DNA from: a virus | IMG/VR virus record: IMGVR_UViG_3300046543_000690 | Location: 1-20,219 of that record | DNA: 20,219 nt | Direction: 5' to 3' (one strand) | Shown here: positions 16,809-20,219 of the stretch, one piece after another | Layout of the letters: each line of letters opens with the position of its first letter | Numbering within the stretch: the first letter of the stretch is position 1 | Notes under the pieces: model-generated | Told to the model about the DNA's origin: nothing | The model's input: only the letters and a program-made list of their open reading frames with translations | The model's database searches: none | Position numbers and translations under genes: made by a program

Positions 16809-18535
16809 TGGCAAGCGATCTGGTCGAACAGACAGACATGCCGCGGCCGCGCCAAATCGGCGCGCGCGAAGCCGACATCGTCCGCAGCGTGCTCGCGGAG
16901 TTTAGTCAGTATCAGACCTGGCGCTGGAATTTTGCCGAGCAATGGGAAGAAGCGGCACAACTGATCCTGCCAACAAGCAGGAATACGTTCTACTATCAGA
17001 ACTTCAATTGGCCCGGCGGTAAGAAAACCCGCGAGCAGATAGACGCAACAGGCGCGCTCGCGCTGCATCGGTTCTGCGCTATTGCCGATTCGCTGGTGAC
17101 GCCAAAGAACCTGATCTGGCACGGGCTGCGCGCCGGCGGTCCCAACGCCGACTACATCATGAAGGATCGCGCCACCAGGCTGTGGTTCGAACAGGCTACC
17201 CGCGTTCTGTTCCGATTGCGCTATGCGCCGAACGCCAATTTCGCCGGCCAGAACTACAACAACTGGCAATCACTCGGCGCGTTCGGCAACGCCACCATGT
17301 ACGTCGATTCGTTCGATGCCCGGCATTGGGGCGGCACACAAGGCCTGCGCTACAAGGCTATCCCGCTCGGCGAGACGTTCTTCGGCGAAAACCATCAGGG
17401 TAAAGTCGATCGCATGATCCGCTGGTTCCGCATGACGCCGTATCAGGCAGTGCAGAAGTGGGGCCTGGAAAACCTGCCGGTTGCCCTGCAGGCGCCATAT
17501 CAGGCGCAAAGCAAGTGGCCCTATCAGTTTCTGCACTGCGTGCGCCCGCGCCGCGACTACGATCCGCAGCGCATTGATGTGCGCAGCATGGCGTTCGAAA
17601 GCTACTACGTCTCGGTCGAAGGCCAATGCCTGATGGAGGACGAGGGCGGCTATCGCAAGTTTCCGTTCTCCGTGCATCGCTACGATCAAACCCCGGGCGA
17701 GGTCTACGGCCGCGGCCCGGCGCAGATCGTGCTGCCGGCGCTGAAAACCCTGAATGCGGAAAAATCCGTCTACTTGAAACAAGGGCATCGCGCCGCCGAC
17801 CCCGTGCTGCTGACGGCTGACGACGGGCTGATCGACTTCAACCTGCGGCCCGGCGCGCTCAACAAGGGCGCCATGTCGATGGACGGCAAGCGCCTGGTCG
17901 ATGTGCTGCCGACCGGCAACTTCGAAATCGGCGAGAAGATGATCGCCGAGGAGCGAAGCCTGATCGATGACACGTTCCTGGTGTCGCTGTTCAAGGTGCT
18001 GACCGACAATCCCAACATGACGGCCACCCAGGTCATCGAGCTGGTCAACGAAAAGGGCATGCTGGTCGCACCGACACTCGGTCGCCAACTCGATGAACGC
18101 TCGCAGATGATCGAGCGTGAGATCGATCTCGCCATGGCGATGCGAATGCTCGAGCCAATGCCGCCGGCATTGCGTGACGCAGGCGGCGAATACGAGGTTG
18201 TCGATACCTCGCCGTTGGCCATGGCCGCACAGCAGGGCGAGGTCGCCGGCTTCTTCCGCACCATCGAAGGCGTGCGGGAGCTGGTTAACATCACCCAGGA
18301 CCCGAGCTATCTCGATCCGTTCAACTTCCAGGTCGCGATCCCGGAGATTGCCCGCAGACAGGGCGTGCTGGAAAGCTGGATGGCGTCGGTCCAGGAAATC
18401 GCCGGAAAGCAACAGGCGCGCGCCCAGCAACAGCAGCGCCAGCAGCAGATTGAGTCCGCGCCCGGCCAGGCCGCCTTAATCAATGCCTATGCCAAGACCG
18501 GGTTGCAGGGCACGCAGGGACAAGCGCCTGCATGA
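16808..18535 (+). CDS. Portal protein (T7-like head-tail connector)
   Basis: The 575-residue protein matches the podovirus head-to-tail connecting family. It shows W-x-x-N-F-AEQWEEAAQLILP near 38-55, then the GKKTREQIDATGALALHRFCAIADSLVTPKN segment, ending with NLIWHGL. The middle has EVYGRGPAQIVLPALKTLN. The C-terminal tail is Gln-rich (QQARAQQQQRQQQ). It forms the dodecameric vertex ring through which the terminase packages DNA. This portal type suggests a short-tailed phage. ATG 16808 overlaps the upstream stop, and its stop overlaps the next ATG. Confidence 0.92.
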   Translation: MASDLVEQTDMPRPRQIGAREADIVRSVLAEFSQYQTWRWNFAEQWEEAAQLILPTSRNTFYYQNFNWPGGKKTREQIDATGALALHRFCAIADSLVTPKNLIWHGLRAGGPNADYIMKDRATRLWFEQATRVLFRLRYAPNANFAGQNYNNWQSLGAFGNATMYVDSFDARHWGGTQGLRYKAIPLGETFFGENHQGKVDRMIRWFRMTPYQAVQKWGLENLPVALQAPYQAQSKWPYQFLHCVRPRRDYDPQRIDVRSMAFESYYVSVEGQCLMEDEGGYRKFPFSVHRYDQTPGEVYGRGPAQIVLPALKTLNAEKSVYLKQGHRAADPVLLTADDGLIDFNLRPGALNKGAMSMDGKRLVDVLPTGNFEIGEKMIAEERSLIDDTFLVSLFKVLTDNPNMTATQVIELVNEKGMLVAPTLGRQLDERSQMIEREIDLAMAMRMLEPMPPALRDAGGEYEVVDTSPLAMAAQQGEVAGFFRTIEGVRELVNITQDPSYLDPFNFQVAIPEIARRQGVLESWMASVQEIAGKQQARAQQQQRQQQIESAPGQAALINAYAKTGLQGTQGQAPA

Positions 18536-18771
18536 TTCCTCTGACTGAATACGAGGAAATGAAGCGGGCCTACCAGCTCACATTCAACAGTGAGGCTGGC
18601 AAGGCCGTCATCCGCGATCTGGTCAGATTCTGTCGTGCCAAAACAACGACCAACGCCGAGCCGCTGCTCGAGGGCAGGCGCCAGGTCTACCTGCGTATCA
18701 TCCAGCACCTCGAGCTCACCCGCGAGGAATTGAGAGAACTGTTCCCCGACATGGAGAAGTACTATGGCTGA
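18532..18771 (+). CDS. Bbp19-like small late protein (79 aa)
   Basis: MIPLTEYEEMKRAYQLTFNS, then GKAVIRDLVRFCRAKTTTNAEP, LLEGRRQVYLRIIQHLEL and ELRELFPDMEKYYG. The EGRRQVYLRI motif after a FC-x-A-x-TTT segment is characteristic of the Bbp19-like family in Bordetella-phage-type podoviruses. The gene lies between portal and scaffold, as in those phages. ATGA overlap on the left and an 8-bp overlap with the next gene on the right. The precise role is unknown. Confidence 0.82.
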   Translation: MIPLTEYEEMKRAYQLTFNSEAGKAVIRDLVRFCRAKTTTNAEPLLEGRRQVYLRIIQHLELTREELRELFPDMEKYYG

Positions 18772-19630
18772 AGCCGCACCCGCGACACCTTCGGCACCGC
18801 CGGCCCCGCCGCCCGCAGCGCCCATTACAACGCCCGCAACCCCATGGCATACCGGCATCGAACCGGATGTTGTCGGCTCCTGGCAGAACAAGGGTTGGGA
18901 CATCACCGATCCCGCCAAGCTCGTGGTCGACGTGACCAAGAGCTGGAAGGCGGCCGAACGTCATATCGGCGCCCCCGCCGACAAGATCGTGCGGCTGCCG
19001 GAACCCAACGATCTCGCCGGCTGGAAGAATGTCTGGGAGAAACTGGGCGCGCCCAAAGAGGCCAAGGACTATTCCCTCCCCGAAGGCGTCGATCCCGCGC
19101 TCGCCGACACCTTGCGCAATACCTTTGCCAAGCAGAACATGCCGAAAGCCATGGCCGAGGAAGTCGCCAAGGCATTCGCCAAGCATGTCGCCGATGGCAA
19201 GGTCAGCGAGCAGACCCTCAATGAGCAGCGCAAGACCGAAACCCTGGCCGCGTTGCAACGCGAGTGGGGCGCCAAGTTTCAGGAAAATCAGGTCGTTGCC
19301 CTCGATGGCGCGCGCCGGCTCGGTCTATCGCAGGAGCAGGTGGTCAAGATCGAGGACGCACTCGGCTGGGACACCGCCGCCAAGCTCCTGCACCGCATCG
19401 GCTCCGGCCTGCGCGAGCCCGGACAATTGCACGGCCCCGATCAGTCAACGTCTGCCTCCACCAAGGAGCAGGCGCAGTCGCGGCTCAACGATCTGATGGC
19501 CGAGAAGGAAGGATGGGCCAAGCGCCTGCAAGCCGGCGGCAAGGTCGAGGCGCGCGAATTCAAGGCGTTGATGGAACAGATCCATGGCGTCAACGAACAG
19601 CATGAACTTGCCGCAATGGGCATGAGGTAA
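18764..19630 (+). CDS. Scaffold-like protein (288 aa)
   Basis: A Pro/Ala-rich, low-complexity N terminus (about 1-28) is followed by a conserved WHTGIEPDVVGSWQNKGW, then a long helical body with LPEGVDPALADTLRNTFAKQN, EQRKTETLAALQREWGAKF and a charged C terminus. The pattern PEGVD...LADTLRNTFAKQNMPKAMAEEVAKAF is common in phage scaffolding proteins placed between portal and capsid genes. It would assemble the prohead and then leave it. ATG 18764 lies within the end of the previous gene. Confidence 0.8.
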   Translation: MAEAAPATPSAPPAPPPAAPITTPATPWHTGIEPDVVGSWQNKGWDITDPAKLVVDVTKSWKAAERHIGAPADKIVRLPEPNDLAGWKNVWEKLGAPKEAKDYSLPEGVDPALADTLRNTFAKQNMPKAMAEEVAKAFAKHVADGKVSEQTLNEQRKTETLAALQREWGAKFQENQVVALDGARRLGLSQEQVVKIEDALGWDTAAKLLHRIGSGLREPGQLHGPDQSTSASTKEQAQSRLNDLMAEKEGWAKRLQAGGKVEAREFKALMEQIHGVNEQHELAAMGMR

Positions 19631-19634
19631 AGCC

Positions 19635-20012
19635 ATGAATCAAGAACCGGAACAGGTGCGTGCCGCCGATTTCCCGCCTGAGCCGCCCAGGCCCAAGCGC
19701 AAATACGTCAGGCGTAAGTATATAAAGAGAGGACAGGCGCCGTCTGTCGAAAGGGCTCCAATGCCGGCATTGAATACGGCTTCCGATGACGAGCTGTTCT
19801 TCGGGCTGTCAACCAATTCGTGCAGCTTCAAGTGCGACGAGGCCGCCGCCAGGGGCGAGCCGTGCTGCGTGATCACCGGTCAGAATCGCTGCGGCAATCC
19901 CTTGACGGCGGGGTTGCAGGCCATGGACCGGGTGAATCCAAGGGTGCTCAATCTCTACAATCGGGCAATCCGCTGGCTGAAGATGCAGGCGGCGGCAAAA
20001 AAACCCGTATAA
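19635..20012 (+). CDS. Late protein with basic N terminus and Cys cluster (125 aa)
   Basis: MNQEPEQVRAADFPPEPPRP, then a strongly basic RKYVRRKYIKRGQ, a linker, and CSFKCDEAAARGEPCCVITGQNRCGNP with five cysteines at about 63-86. A helical end LNLYNRAIRWLKMQAA follows. GAGGT lies just upstream of ATG 19635. The Cys arrangement could bind zinc or form disulphides. It lies in the scaffold-capsid interval; a head decoration or maturation role is possible but unsupported. Confidence 0.7.
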   Translation: MNQEPEQVRAADFPPEPPRPKRKYVRRKYIKRGQAPSVERAPMPALNTASDDELFFGLSTNSCSFKCDEAAARGEPCCVITGQNRCGNPLTAGLQAMDRVNPRVLNLYNRAIRWLKMQAAAKKPV

Positions 20013-20219
20013 ACCGCCGTTTTCTAAGCCGTGAATTTTGCAAGGTGTGACCCGCGTTCTAGCCTCCGCGCTGCTAGTAAGCGGGCCTTCCCAGGGGATC
20101 AGCGTCTCCCTCATGCGCCCCCAAACCCCGGACGCTGATCCTCCCCGCCCCCTGTAAAGGGACACGCGGGCATAGGCTTCTAGCTCATACGGCCCCCGCA
20201 AGGACACGGCCGAACCATC
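20013..20219. other. Structured spacer at the right edge (copy 2)
   Basis: The exact 16-mer TAAGCCGTGAATTTTG (20025-20040) is followed by a nested hairpin. Its outer stem is CCCGC/GCGGG (20051-20055, 20081-20085) and its inner stem CTAGC/GCTAG (20059-20063, 20073-20077). A perfect 11-bp stem follows, GGATCAGCGTC (20096-20106) with GACGCTGATCC (20131-20141). I accept no gene here; a leftward frame 19809-20207 is antisense to the last gene. The capsid gene probably starts beyond the window. Confidence 0.6.

Noticed and set aside
17270-18430. 386-codon leftward frame opposite the portal gene
   Set aside because: His/Arg/Leu-rich shadow of the portal gene; no ribosome site.
1-20219. CRISPR arrays, tRNA and rRNA genes, insertion sequences
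   Set aside because: No regularly spaced direct repeats, no recognisable tRNA cloverleaf or rRNA sequence and no transposase motif were seen; a tRNAscan-type search was not possible.

Overview
The window reads as part of a temperate, podovirus-like phage or prophage. The host is probably an alphaproteobacterium of the Rhizobiales type. That assignment rests on GC-rich coding sequence, the style of the small phage proteins, and a ParB-type parS-like site; it is an inference, not a sequence match. A tyrosine integrase, a Cro/CI-like switch with its own operators, a lambda-like replication block and a T7-type portal/scaffold late block point to a lysogenic podovirus.

Layout from left to right. 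(1) 1-148: the end of a rightward gene. (2) 199-2041: a tight leftward array of ten very small genes (zinc-ribbon-like, single-membrane-segment and winged-helix-like proteins), almost all started by one repeated stop/Shine-Dalgarno/start cassette. (3) 2076-2120: two interlocked divergent promoters. (4) 2127-3228: a rightward operon headed by a serine-recombinase-like protein that has lost its catalytic residues, followed by three small genes that share a second start cassette. (5) 3430-8381: the leftward early operon, with ParB-fold-like protein, HTH-containing protein, small coiled-coil proteins, Gp157, SSB-like protein, ribbon-helix-helix protein and integrase. (6) 8456-9265: the immunity region, with an XRE repressor, a Cro-like gene and four operators of the form TCAC-N5-GTGA. 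(7) 9263-11873: the rightward early operon, with Cro, VRR-NUC nuclease, a membrane microprotein, an O/DnaT-like replication protein carrying iterons inside its gene, a possible helicase-loader-position protein and a second HTH protein. (8) 11870-12863: a leftward cassette of five small genes with its own promoter and hairpins, possibly a moron. (9) 13013-13790: a truncated HNH endonuclease gene and about 650 bp of non-coding sequence. (10) 13791-20012: the rightward late operon, with small terminase, large terminase, two small proteins, T7-like portal, Bbp19-like protein, scaffold-like protein and a Cys-containing protein. The capsid gene would be expected just beyond the right edge.

The repressor probably controls both the leftward (int to ParB-like) and rightward (cro to replication) operons through shared operators, as in lambda. 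The most unusual content is the pair of start-associated sequence families around a divergent promoter pair controlled or flanked by a dead recombinase. Other unusual items are a parS-like site in the terminase operon, in-gene iterons, and repeated structured spacers in the late operon. Gene functions are assigned from recognisable motifs only; no database search was possible.
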